Below, one piece after another: positions 21,641 to 33,900 of a stretch of 64,000 nucleotides of DNA. Source of the DNA: Dipteris shenzhenensis. Its lineage: Eukaryota > Polypodiophyta > Polypodiopsida > Gleicheniales. Below the pieces are notes generated by a model. It saw only the letters and a list, made by a program, of their open reading frames with translations. It made no database searches and was not told the origin of the DNA. Location: NCBI GenBank assembly GCA_047967505.1, contig CM106540.1. One strand, written 5' to 3'. Made by a program: the position numbers and the translations under genes. Within the stretch, counting starts at the first letter, position 1. Every line of letters starts with the position of its first letter.

Positions 21641-24600
21641 CCTTCTATGATCACCCTAGTAGGAGTAGATAAGATTCAAGGACTAGTTGTCTCCTAATTG
21701 AGGCTTAGGATGCAATGCCTCCTTTGTGTCAGCAGTCAAGATCCTCTCCAAAAGGCAGTGTCCAACATCATAGCTTGGAACATTTGGGCACCTGTTTTGC
21801 AGCTTGGTGATGGGTGGCCAGCAGGTCCCCCCAAGAGCCACCCTTCGTGCCACTTGGTAGGATAGCATTGATACCTTGCATGTCATATGGAAGCAAGGGA
21901 CCATGGGATCTTGAGCAACCATTGAGAGGCACACACGTTTCTAAAATGCTTGGCTTGTAGGTTTCTTCTACATCTTCACAAAGCATGGCATTTGTTGGTT
22001 GTACACCCTCCCATGTTGGTTGTGCCCCTATCTAAGAGATTCCTAGCCAATGAACTGGCTAGTTAGTAGCCAATTTCTTTTTCTTGTTGCACCTATCTAA
22101 ACAAAACGACAAAAGGTTCATGGACAAACCCTAACCCTAAGCAAGGGGCTTACACGATCTATTTCATTTCAGTAGAGTGTACAGTTAGTCATGTGTTATG
22201 TACCCTCCCTGTTAGTCTCTCCATATAGTGTACGAGTACTAAACCCGTGCTTTGCACGAGCAAAGATACATGACCATCCTCAACCACTCCCCATATGAAG
22301 GTGGATCTTCCCTCAGCCAACCAGCAGAAAGCATCGTACGATTAGTTTTTTATGTGAATGATCTCATAACTGGCTATAGCTTAAGAGTGACGTAAGTGGT
22401 TGCAAGAGATTCACTTTGTAACCATCATCTCAACATTAGGTGGAGCGCATCAAGCACTTTGTGCAAAAGCATGCATATGATCGCTCCATTTAGCTCCATA
22501 TGTAAATGCAACTCTATTCTTCTACAAATTATACTATTACTTAAGTAGAAAAGTTCCCAGTAATCCAACAATGGTGGTTTGTGAATTAAATGCCGCAAGG
22601 TAGGCCCCTTTTTTTCCCCTAGATATTGAATGATTTTGTGCTAGCTTCTTTCATCAATGCTAGATTCAAGAATTTTTGGATCCAATGGAGCTCTCGTTTG
22701 TCTACTTTGCTGGAATCAAGGAAACGGTTCAACCAAAGGTAATTGAGAAATGGCTAAGGCCAAATTAAATGCATGTTTTAAACACTTGAAGCTGCTTTTG
22801 GCACATGCATTGATCGGTTCTTAACTTGCTAATCAATTCACCTTGCGTACTTGGATTGGCTTTTGAATTTTTAGCTAAGTGTTAACCCATGGCTATGAGA
22901 CCTTCCATCTCCTCCTTTCATTCCATTGACCTTTCATCTCCTCCTTCTTGCCAAATCTGAACTTCTGTCTCCTTAATTCCATTGACCTTCTATCTCCTCC
23001 TTCCTCCCAAGGCTGCCTCTTGTCTTTCCACGTCCTCCCCATTGAAAGCTTGCCTCTTGTCTTTCCACCTTCTCCCCTCTCCAAGCCTCCATTCAAGAGC
23101 TCTTTCTTTGTGACATGTGGCAGGCTCTTCTCATCCAAGCTGCCACGTGTCCTCATTTGTTTTCCTAGTGTTGGGGGTTAATAGGTTAAAGAGAGTTAGT
23201 CAGGTCTTATGTACTAAGCCTCTCTTAGTTTGTCCATCATCTGCAACACCATATTAGAGCCTATGGTGCTCCTACTCCTTGCATGAATTCAAGCCCTCCC
23301 TTTGACCCATTCATAACACATTGAATGAATATTTTTTATTAAGGAGATAAATGGATGCCCATATATTCTTAAAGAAAGTCCTTGGATGTTGGTTATGTGG
23401 GGGTTATGTTTCTCCCGGATTTGCTTTAAAATGATCGACATTCTATGACTAGAGCTTGAGTTATCTTGTTTTGAAGTAAGCGCGTTTTTACGAGGGATTC
23501 AGCCTAGAAAACAAAAGAAAAGGGTTAAGCTCATTATGAAGTAGGACAACATAAGAAATGTAAAGAAGAGTACCAGTCATAGAAGTTCTGTGATAATGTT
23601 TTGAGAAAGAATTTGTGCAAAGGTCATCATGTACTAGAGATAGCTGAATCCATCTTTTTATTATGGAACCTACAAAGGATATAATTGTCAATAGGAGACT
23701 CAATTGTCTTGTAGTTCTACATTAAACACAAGACTACAAAAGTTCTTACCTCTGGATGAAAGCACTTTAGCTCACAGTAATTGCCAAATGGTGGAGCTAG
23801 TTCAAAAACTGTCTAACAAACCCTTCTCATATACTTGTCTTTGTGATAGCTCAAGCACAAGTGGTTTCTAGGACACTCAAATTATTCATCATCAATCATA
23901 ATGGGTAATATAAATAACAACAAGATAATTTATTACAAAAGAAAAGAGTTACCTTGACGTAATTAGGAATACGACCCAATGCACCTCCTCAAAGTCTATG
24001 ACATGAAAGCAGTTCTTTACAATTGTGAGGTTGGATGTGAAATAACCTCATTCTAGCTCTTACGAGCCCATGGGAGAAGCTTTCTCCTCCATCCCTCTAA
24101 TGGAAAATTTTAAACAAATACTGAAAAATTAGAAAAGAAATTATTCGGTCTACATCAATATAGACACTACAAAATAGAAAGAATGTTGAGAGAGGGAGAG
24201 AGAGAGAGAGAGAGAGCTACTTACTTAACAACAACATCAATGGCATCATTTAAAAGCATCGTATCCCTTAGAGAGATCTCCCATATGCATGTCTTAATGA
24301 TTGTAAATTATCACATTACTAGCACAAAAGAGAGTGATCATTGGGTAATGCACCCAACGATTGAGAACACCTCCTTGTAAGGGGCCTCGAAATTCTTATT
24401 GGAGGAAGGGGAGCATTACAGTGCCGAAAGCTGAAATGGCATTGTGCATGGGACATTGTGGGATTCCACTGGCGTTGAGGTGATCCCATAATGTAATAGA
24501 TGTTTTAGTCCCTTGCAAACATTGATTGTCCCTCATGTAGGAGTTGGCATTCTCCCCCACCATCTTGTATCGACGTGCTCGTTAGTGGTTCTAATTGAGC

Positions 24601-24890
24601 AACACCGGCCACTATAAACCATGTCCCTTTTCTCATCGTTGCATCGCCAGCTGAAGAGCTCATTTAGCTGGCGAAGCAATGTGTTAGATTGGAATGAAGG
24701 GCGCAGCAATGCTAATTTAGATAATCCTCCATGGAGACTCGTTTCTGCAAAACGCTGCATCGCTGGACTTCCAACCGCAGTGGCAATGCTCCTCTTGGTT
24801 TTTCATCCTAGCCTTTGTGGCACGGAGAGAGGGTGCTATTGGCCCTCATGGAATCTAGTACTTAAAGACTGCACGTGTCTTCAAGACGTG
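21641..24890. other. Intergenic stretch before TGD2, no gene recognised
   Basis: I find no convincing coding sequence. Notable items are a pyrimidine-rich block at about 22905-23090 with repeated CATCTCCTCCTT and CTTGTCTTTCCAC words, a small hairpin CGTGCTTTGCACG near 22240-22255, and a short GA tract at 24186-24217. The last ~300 bases should contain the TGD2 promoter, but no clear TATA box stands out. Confidence 0.55.
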
Positions 24891-24916
24891 TGAACTATAC
24901 AAAATTTGGAGGGTGG

Positions 24917-25115
24917 TTTGAGAGAGAGAGCGGTGTGAGAGAGAGAGAGAGAGCGCTTGTGCCTGTGTGTGACTGTGTGTGTGTGTGAGAGAGAGAGACA
25001 AAAGGGAGAGAGAGAGGTGTGAACGGGTGGGGGAGAGAGAGAGGGAGAGGGCGAGTGCCTGCGTGTGTGTGTGAGAGAGAGAGAGAGAACTTCACAAAAA
25101 AAAGTGTGTGTGTGT

Positions 25116-25157
<42 letters not shown>

Positions 25158-25158
25158 C
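24917..25158. repeat. GA/GT microsatellite cluster just upstream of TGD2
   Basis: Several runs of (GA)n and (GT)n sit within 300 bases of the TGD2 start, the longest being AG at about 25121-25156. They give open frames rich in Arg-Glu or Ser-Leu, which I regard as by-products. Long GA tracts in plant 5' leaders are often bound by BBR/BPC factors; that role here is inference. Confidence 0.8.
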
Positions 25159-25203
25159 TTGGTGGGTTGTGTTGCAGCTCGATGTGTTCCTTCCCATGAC
25201 ACC

Positions 25204-25905
25204 ATGATTGGAAGTGGTGGAACCTGTTGCCTCTCCTCCATGCGTCCTGATGGCATCCTTATGGCGACCGAATGCCCTCACACGGCCGTGTTTTGCCTCC
25301 GTTTGGAACCCATTGCCCTCCCTCCCCTTCAAAACCCAGTCAGACATTGCACCACTGTGAATTTCTCCCCTCAGCCATCCGCCAGATGGATTCATGCATC
25401 TCCAAGCACGAGCCTTGGTCCCAACTGGCACAGAGATCGTTTGACCAATGGGCATCATCTTTGCAATTTGGATGATCTAGTTCTTGTCTGCAGGCAGCCC
25501 ATCAAAGGGCGATTGAAAGTAAGAGCAGGAACGGAGCAGACGTCTGCTCCTTCCTCAACCGGCCCTCGGAAACAAAAGGGCGTTTTCTCTGTGGTGCTGG
25601 GCATTCCTCGATCGCTATGGAGGCAGGTGGTGACCCCATTGAGCAATTTCGGATTTGGGAAGCGGAGTGTTTGGGAAGGCGGAGTTGGTCTCTTTGTGAT
25701 CTCTGGTGCCGTACTTTTATCACTGACCGTGGGCTGGCTGAAAGACTATCAGCTGCGTTCGCGAACGCAGAAGTATCAGACCATCGTCGAGTTCTCCAAA
25801 GCAAACGGAATTTGTGTGGGAACTCCAATGCGAATTCGAGGAGTGGATGTGGGGAGCGTTGTTAGTGTTAAGTCGAGTATGGACAGCATTGATGTTGTAG
25901 TTCAG
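25204..25905 (+). CDS. TGD2: TGD2 exon 1
   Basis: Exon 1 encodes 234 residues: transit peptide, membrane span and the first half of the MlaD domain ([29 protein letters not shown]). It ends GTTCAG before GTATGT, a good donor site, in phase 0. Confidence 0.93.
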
Positions 25906-28900
25906 GTATGTCTGTTTCCTTTGGCTTGTGTGCCTGTATTGGGGTCTTACCATGAACACGGGTGACATAAAGCAGTGTCAGATAGCTCTGCCATCCAAGC
26001 TAAAATTGCATGCATCTTGTGACGTGAGACCTTATTTGCGCATGTATCATGCTAATCAAGAATAGCTTGCAGGATTTATGTCTTCTATTTTGCTGCAGCT
26101 TGTCGCTTGACGCCTCCCTGGATAAAATTGTAACGGAAATGGGTCGACTCTGCTAGATCTCACCAAATGTCCTATTGGATTTGATTAGCTTATTATGTTT
26201 TGCAATAGGGCAGAGAAAGACGAACGAATGCAACAAGACAAAAGAGACAAATGCAAACATGATTAGGTACTAGACATGCCATTAAGAAAGGCCTTCATTC
26301 TTGTGGAATGTAGCGACTTCTTCTCCACAGTCTACAATCTAACGACTCCTGGATCTTTGCAATCCTATGAAACCAGACCATGGTAGGATCTTGGTCATGA
26401 TATCAGCACTCTTAAAGGTCCACGACTCCATTTCTAATGTTGCTACTATTGGATTGTGATCTGCTTTTGAAAGTTGTAAAGCTTAATAGCACTACCCACC
26501 GTCCTGTATTTTTCCTTACCTGGAGAAGTGGCCAGGTAGTAGAATGTCTTTGGTGCATAATGATTGCAAACATTTAGATAATCTGCAGATAGACTTTTCT
26601 GGATTGATGCCTCTAGCCCAGTCTGTATCTGATATTTCTGGCATTTTCTGTGTAACAATCCATATCGCTCCATTCTTTTGATGTAGTGCCACACTCGGGT
26701 GCCGTCTTGTGTATGCATGAGAGCAACATTCATTACGTATTGGCGGAGCTGCTAAAATTGCATTGGGTAGCACATATTTCTAGCATTTGCTGTGTAAGCA
26801 ATCCATATCGCTCCATTCTTTCGATGTAGTGCCACACTCAGAAGTTGTCTTGTGTATGCATGAGAACAACATTCATTATGTATTGGACGAGCTGGTGCTA
26901 TGGTGGCCGACCAGGAGCCAACCCAGGGTTGGCTCTACCCGACCAGCTGGTGGGGTCAATGTGACCTTGGTTGGAGGCCTGGTTGACCAGGCGCCATAAA
27001 GGCGGCCTGGTGGCAGCCGTATAACAGGCCCGGGGCGGGCACCACCCCTGGATCTGTCCGCAGCAGTCGCGGGCTGAAGACAGCCTGGTACGGGCTCCGT
27101 ACACCCCCACACCTACTCCGTACACCCCCACACGTGTGCTGGACTGAGCAGCCATCAAGGTGATCCCCCTCTACCTCTCCTAGGCGGGCAAATCCACAAG
27201 CAAGGCCCTCACTCTCCCTCACATGGGCGGGGAGACCCAACAACCAAGGTCCTGACTTAGTCATTTAGGAGATGCCACCTCTAACACCCCCTCTCAGCTC
27301 CTTGATCATGGATCATCTTGAGGGAGCTGGAATGGTGTCCAAGCAATTGCTGTGCAAAAGGCTTGGTGAAGAGGTCTGCCTTGTTGTCCTCTCTGTCTTG
27401 CAGTAGGTAAGCTGTATCACATCAGCGAGCACCTTCTCCTGGACATAATGGTACTGGATCTGGCCCGGTCGTGGAACGCTAGGTTTCGAGCAAGTGCAAT
27501 GCAACTCTGATTGTCACTATGAATGGTGTTTGCCGGGAACCCAATCTCCCAAGTAAATGGCTAGCCCAACGGTCTGACAAGTAGTTAAACAAGCAGCACG
27601 ATACTCAGCCTTGGTTGAAGACAAGGCTACAATGGGTTGCCGCAGGTGAGCCAAGGGTAAAGCAATAACCAGTGGTTGAACGACGAGTGTCTGACTCTTA
27701 TCCCCAATCTGAATCACTCCAGCCTAGTAGCTGGTTGGACTGCTTCCCTGACTGACAGAATAACCCTCGATTGCGAGAACCTTGAAGGTACCGGAGGATC
27801 CTCATGCCAGCATCCCAGTGAGTCTTCTTAGGTGTCTCCATGAACGAACTCAGTTATTCCAGCCCAATCTCCCGCCTCGAGGGGTCATACAACCTGTAAC
27901 CTGTTGACTTAGAATTGTACCCCATAAATATCATTTGGGTGGACTTAACATCCAACTTCCCCCTTTGTTTCTTGGGAATGTGAATAAAAACATCACACCC
28001 GAATATGCGAAAATAAGATACATCAGGTTTCTTCCCAAAATAAGCCTCAAAGGGAGTAACTTTAGGAACAGCAGAAGTTGGAGAACGGTTAAGGATATGT
28101 ACTGCGGTGGCTGTGGCCTCGGCCCAGAGAAACCGAGGAACCTCTCGGTGTGCAAGCATGGGCTGAGACATTTCTACCATAGTTTGGTTCTTCGCTCAAC
28201 AACGCCTGCTTCAGAGGCAAGGCCAGTATTTGCAAATTCCCTCCGAACGCCCTTTGTTACACAGAATTCCTCAAAGGGGTGGGAACAGAACTTTATCAGA
28301 TCGTAGGGCTTTACCATGGAAGCTAGATTCATTTTCAACAAGTCCTGAAAGTGGGAGTAAGCCAAAGACTTCTGAGCCAGGAAATAGATCCACATGAACC
28401 TGCTAAAATCACCCACTAGCAGCATCAAATAAAGCGCACCTCCAAGGCTGGGAACGGTCCTAGGTCCACAAAGGTCTACATGGACCAACTCTAGAGGAAG
28501 AGAAGCCCGCCATGAGGCCTACTTCGGAACACATCTCGATGCTGCTTCCCTCGAATACACAATCGGCATTGACCATGCTTTATAAAGCACATCAGGTAGA
28601 TCAAGGACCATCTGTTCCCGTGCAGCTCAACGTAGCGCTTTGACATTCAGGTGACCAAAATGAAAATGCTACAGCTTTCCTTGAAGGGAGGACACGATCG
28701 AGGATAGTGCGGATGACAAAATTGTTGTCGATACAAACATGTCCTCTCGAAATCACAAAATCCTTGAGTTTGGATGGAGAGGGGCTCATGTTACGGGATG
28801 CCCCACTATCGACGATCCAAAACCTTGAATCTTTAGCTTGAAGAGCCACTACCCCCTCTCCAACAGAGGAAGCCAGAGAATCAATAATCTCAAAGTAAAC

Positions 28901-30101
28901 AAAGGCTGAGTAATGGCTGCAGAGGAGGAACTGGTACCCTTAGTGGTGGTCTATAGAGGGCACTTCCTCCAATAGTGGCCTTTGTGGCCATGGGGATTGC
29001 ATGAGTGCTTCCTTCTCTGCTTTTGTCCTCGTATCAGGGGTTCGGCATCCTCGATTCTTTCCTTGCTGTGGAGCTGCCAAAGCATCGGAGCCACCGCCAT
29101 GGGAGGAACTCTGAAATCTCTCCTCTAGATCTAGCACCATTGTTACCAATTCTTCCCAAGTCAAATGTGTTCATCCTGCCACTAGTGATTAATGATGAAT
29201 GGAAGGTAGAGTACTGAGAAGTCAAGGGAGAGAGCAGGGTAATGGCCATATCTTCAGAGGAAATCTCCTTCCCTGTGTGAAGAATATCCTGTTGAAGTTC
29301 TTGAAGCTTATTGATATGCTCTTGCATCGATGAAGACTTGGCAGTAGCCAACAGCCGCCTCTGAACTTCGAGAGAAACCCTTTTCATGGGGGAAGTTCTG
29401 TTATATAAGGTTGCCAGGTGCTGCCAGATACTTTTGACTATCGTCATATGCTTTACATGATTTATAATATGAGGAGTACAATTTAGTAAAATGAAAGAAC
29501 GTACCCTTGCGTTGACTCTGTCCCAGAGCAGAGCCAAATTCTCAGCCTCCTTTTGATCTGGGATCCCTAAATTCTCTGCAAGGGGGTCAGGCTGTTTTGA
29601 CACCCACCAGAATGAAGTTTACTAAGTCATAGGACTGCAGTATGGACTCCATCATGACATGCCAAACACCATAGTTGTTCCCGTCTAGTTGACGATCTAT
29701 AGGGAACGTGGGTAATACCGGAATCTTCACCTTATTCTCTGCCATCACTGTCAGGGAAGCCATTTGGACAGAAGTGGAATGAACAGCGAAAGTCGGGGGG
29801 GAGGGTAAGAGAAAGAGGTATAGGAGGGGAGAGCACAAGACAAGGCAGAGAGGCTTGGAGAGACCTCTTCCTTCAAGCTCCTTCAGTCTGGCCTTCACAC
29901 ACACCACCTCTCAGATCTGAAAACACTTTTCAAAGTAGGTGCCCCTTTTTATACTCCAAAAACAGCCCGTACCTTCTTATTCTCCTCCAAAGTGCTGCCC
30001 AAAAATCGTTCGTAGCTTGCTGGTTCCAAGCCCTCTCCACAGCACAGGTCTTCTTCGCCAACCTTTGGGCTTTGATTCCATGTGTAGCGAAACTGAACAA
30101 C

Positions 30102-30151
<50 letters not shown>

Positions 30152-30966
30152 TACTCACAAGACTGAACTGGAAAACAGAGAGAACAAGAGAGACTTGCAC
30201 AAGGATCTCAGGAGAAAACCCCTCCACTGCTGGGGGAAAACCTCAACTCCAAAGTGGATTAGTTGCTGTACACTGAGATGGAAACAATGAGGGGATGGGG
30301 CCCTATATATAGGGTCACCTCCTGCCCTAGAGAACCTATTGGAGGGGCATATGGTGTGGCCGACCAGGGGCTGACGCAGGGTCTGGTCTACCCGACCAGT
30401 TGGTCAGGTCACGTGACCCCGGTTGACCCTGGTTGAGGGCCTGGGTGACCCCCCAACCAAGGTGCCATGAAGGCGGCCATGTGGCAGCCGTACAAGAGGC
30501 TGGGGGCAAGCACAAATGACCCTGCACACCCTGGATCTGTCACAGCAGTTGCGAGCTGAAGGGAGCCTCAGCTCTCAATCTAAAGGTTTAGGGGTGAACA
30601 TATCTCAAAAAGTGGCAGCAATCTGAATTTATGACGTTGTATATCATAAGAAATCCTCAAATTCACTTGAGCATACCTGACATAGCTAATATGGAGCAAT
30701 TGCTTTTCAATTTTGAGTTATCCTCTTTATACAAGAGTGCCTTCAAAAAAGGGGGCTATAATTCAAGAAAACTAATGGTGAAGCCTGCATAGCAGGTGTT
30801 ATACCTTTGGAATTTCAGCCTTCGGCATGTTTAAAATTATTGAACAAAAATGTTGAAGATAAATGGGGAGCTTCAAAGGCCACTTTTCAAGCCTTTTAGG
30901 TTTATACAGGATGTCTATCTTTTTCTCATGTATTCTTATGTCTCTTGCTTTTGTTGTCATAGCCTG

Positions 30967-30998
<32 letters not shown>

Positions 30999-33900
30999 AT
31001 TAAAGTCTTCGGAAGACCGATGGGTCTATGAGACTGTGAAAAACCTGATACAATGAGCTGTGGTAGTGGAGCTACTAAACGAGCATCCACACCAATGCAA
31101 AATGCAAAAAATGCAAAATGGCAGTACTAAGTCCTAAGTACAACATAGTACAACATAGTCATGTCGATAGTCGACTATATATCAATCTCAGCATCATTGT
31201 CATCATCAACATCATCATAATCATCATCATCCTCATCATCAGCAGCAGGACATTAGGATGGATGAGGCAGTGGAGGCATGAGGTCAACAATAGAGCACTG
31301 TCGGCCCCTCAAGGGTGCAGTCTTGGTACGTCTCTTGGTCGTAGCTGTGTGTCTAACCAGGGCCATTGTGACCCCTGTCAGTTGGGCTCCGACCCTAAAC
31401 AAGGAGGGGATGTCCCCAAGTATGATGTGTGTGTCAACCCTCTGTCTGAGTTGTTGGGTCACAGGCTCCGGGTCATGGTCATGTCGAGGTCTCGTCTCAT
31501 GGGGGTCTATGTGATTTGGTTGATAGAACTCCGTGATAGAATTTATGACGTTGTATATCCCACTGCTGCAAGTGCCATAGAAGAGGACAGTGCGAGCCAT
31601 GGTATCTTGCTATGCCCAGAGGTGTAATCCCCATATTCCCTGACTCGGTACAGAGACGTGATGACCTGAAATATAGCATCTAGCTGTAATGGGGGTGCCC
31701 CAAACTCCACCCGAATGATTTGGTGAGGAACGGATGGCTTACCACGGATCATCCGTGTTAACATGAGAACCTATAGCCGCTCCACCCTGACCCACTTTGT
31801 ATCCGACAAGTCTGGCCCCCAGCATGGATTGCCATACGTCCGCAACCCTTTGGTCCGTGGATCCTGAAAGTGAGAGCGGAAGCATTGCCTCTCTAGTCTA
31901 GCCAATGAAGCATATCCTCTGCTTAGACGTGCATGCATCGCGGGTCTCATAGTGAAGATGGGTCCGGAAAAGATGACCCGAAGATAAGTGTATGATGAAA
32001 CTACCTCAACAGGGGACCCATCAAATGCGAACTGCTCCTGGCGCATGACGGTTCGAGACATATTGAAGATCATAACCTTGGTTTTACCCAGGTTACCTTT
32101 AAATCATGAGACTCACATAAGGACTGTAGTGCGTCAAGGTGTCTCTGGAGCCCCTCTGTTAAGGAAGACAAGAGAGCCACGTCATCTGTGTAAAGCAGTA
32201 TCTGGATCAGCGTGCCCGTGAGAGAGCAACGTACTCCCCTGTGCCTGCATCACTATCTCGAGCTCATCAATGTAGAGGCCAAACAAGGTAGGTGATAATG
32301 GACACCCTTGTTTGACCCCGATAGTGCTCATGATCTCGTCTGTCCATCCAGATCCTGTCTGGACTCTGCCTGAAACTCGCTCATAAAGTACCATGACAGC
32401 CCAAATGATCTCCTGGTCGTAACCCAAATCCTGTAGGCGTCGTATGAGGCGGGCTCTTGGAACCGTGTCAAATGCCTTGCGGAAATCCACAAAGCAACAA
32501 TAAACCCTCTGCTTCCGTGCCCTCACCTCCTCGATGATACATCTGAGCGCGAGAATGTGGTCCATGGTCCCATGATCCCGCCTGAAACCGGCCTGTCCTA
32601 CTGCTCTAAGTCCTCGACACTTCGCAAATCTGTTGACCTCAGAATCAAGTACTGATGCATAAATCTTGGGCATGACATGTCCAATCATAATGGTCCTGTA
32701 GTTCTTCGGGCTCATGGGATCCCCAGCCTTGTGAATGGGTGAGATAGTGTTAATGGTCAAGGTGTGTGGAAACCCCAAGCAAACAGCTTCATTGAATAGC
32801 GTTGCTAAGATCGGGGCTAGGAGGTTAATCCCATATGCAATGAACTCAGTGCATAGTCCCTCATGATCCTTCGCTCGGCCATTATGAAGTTTTATTACGG
32901 CATCCTTTACCCCCTCCCCCCCCTAGTGAAGAGGGTGCAGGATGTGGGGCGTGGCATGTCACATGTGTGATAGGTTAGGCATTGGCTGATTTGGGATATC
33001 ATAGAGTGTGGGTGCATAATCAAACCACACATGAGTGTTAGTGAGTGGTGAGGGGGACCGTCCCTCTAGAAATCTCTCTCCGCCAAAAGTCCTTAGAGTT
33101 GTTACTGAACAGAATGTTCAGTAGCTCCTCCTCGTTCCAACGCACAAAGTCAAGTTTCTTCCTACGTACCAGTCGATGGTACTCGCGTAGCGTCTCTGGT
33201 TCGCTCAGAAGATTGTTTTTGGTTTTGAATCTGAGCTGACAACGTAAAGCCTTACACTCATCATCGTACCAGCTATTACAGGGTACGGTCCCAGGTGGTG
33301 GTGGGTGGGTGGTGTAGGGAGGCATGAAGAACAACCTCGTGTAGTGAGCGGGTGACTAGGGCAGCATGGTTCTCTAATAGGGGTATAAAAGTCAATGTAT
33401 GCGAGAAGTATGTACAGACAGCTAGAGTAAGTAGGTGAGTGATCGCGATCAAAGCGTATATCATGGTAGGTGGAGTAAGAACTCAACGGGGTAGAAAGTG
33501 CTGTGCGGCGGGGGTTAGAGATGCTAAAGAAAAGATAGGTATGATCAGCCCTTGGAGGGAGAGGTGATACAGTAAAGTTAGTGATGCGAGATGTGAAGGC
33601 AGGGGATCCCATGATGTAGTCCACAACACTAATGTTTAAATAACTTTGTTTTTATTTGCAAAAAGTTTTACTTAGAATGTCTTCTGAGAGAAGTGAACTC
33701 ATCTGCCAAAACTTAGGCCTTTGCCTTGGTTTCTCAAAAGGATTTGATCTCAAAACACCATAGTTTTTGCAAGTCTTTAGGGTTTGTTTGCAATCCTCAC
33801 AAGCTCCAAAAAAGCCAAGATTTATTGCAGCTGCTTGTGAGACTGCTTTGACAGATGTCTCTAAGTGGCTAAGCTACTGCTTCAAAGCCATGTTGCCTAG

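Noticed and set aside
22235-22270. Helitron 3' end (hairpin CGTGCTTTGCACG)
   Set aside because: No CTRR follows within about a dozen bases and no matching 5' TC end was found.
25108-25203. Extending TGD2 upstream in the same frame
   Set aside because: The upstream frame is only Arg-Glu repeat from the GA tract and has no ATG; the ATG at 25204 gives a start like that of other TGD2 proteins.
24895-25458. Ser-Leu-rich - strand ORF upstream of TGD2
   Set aside because: It is the reverse reading of GA/GT microsatellites and of TGD2 exon 1.
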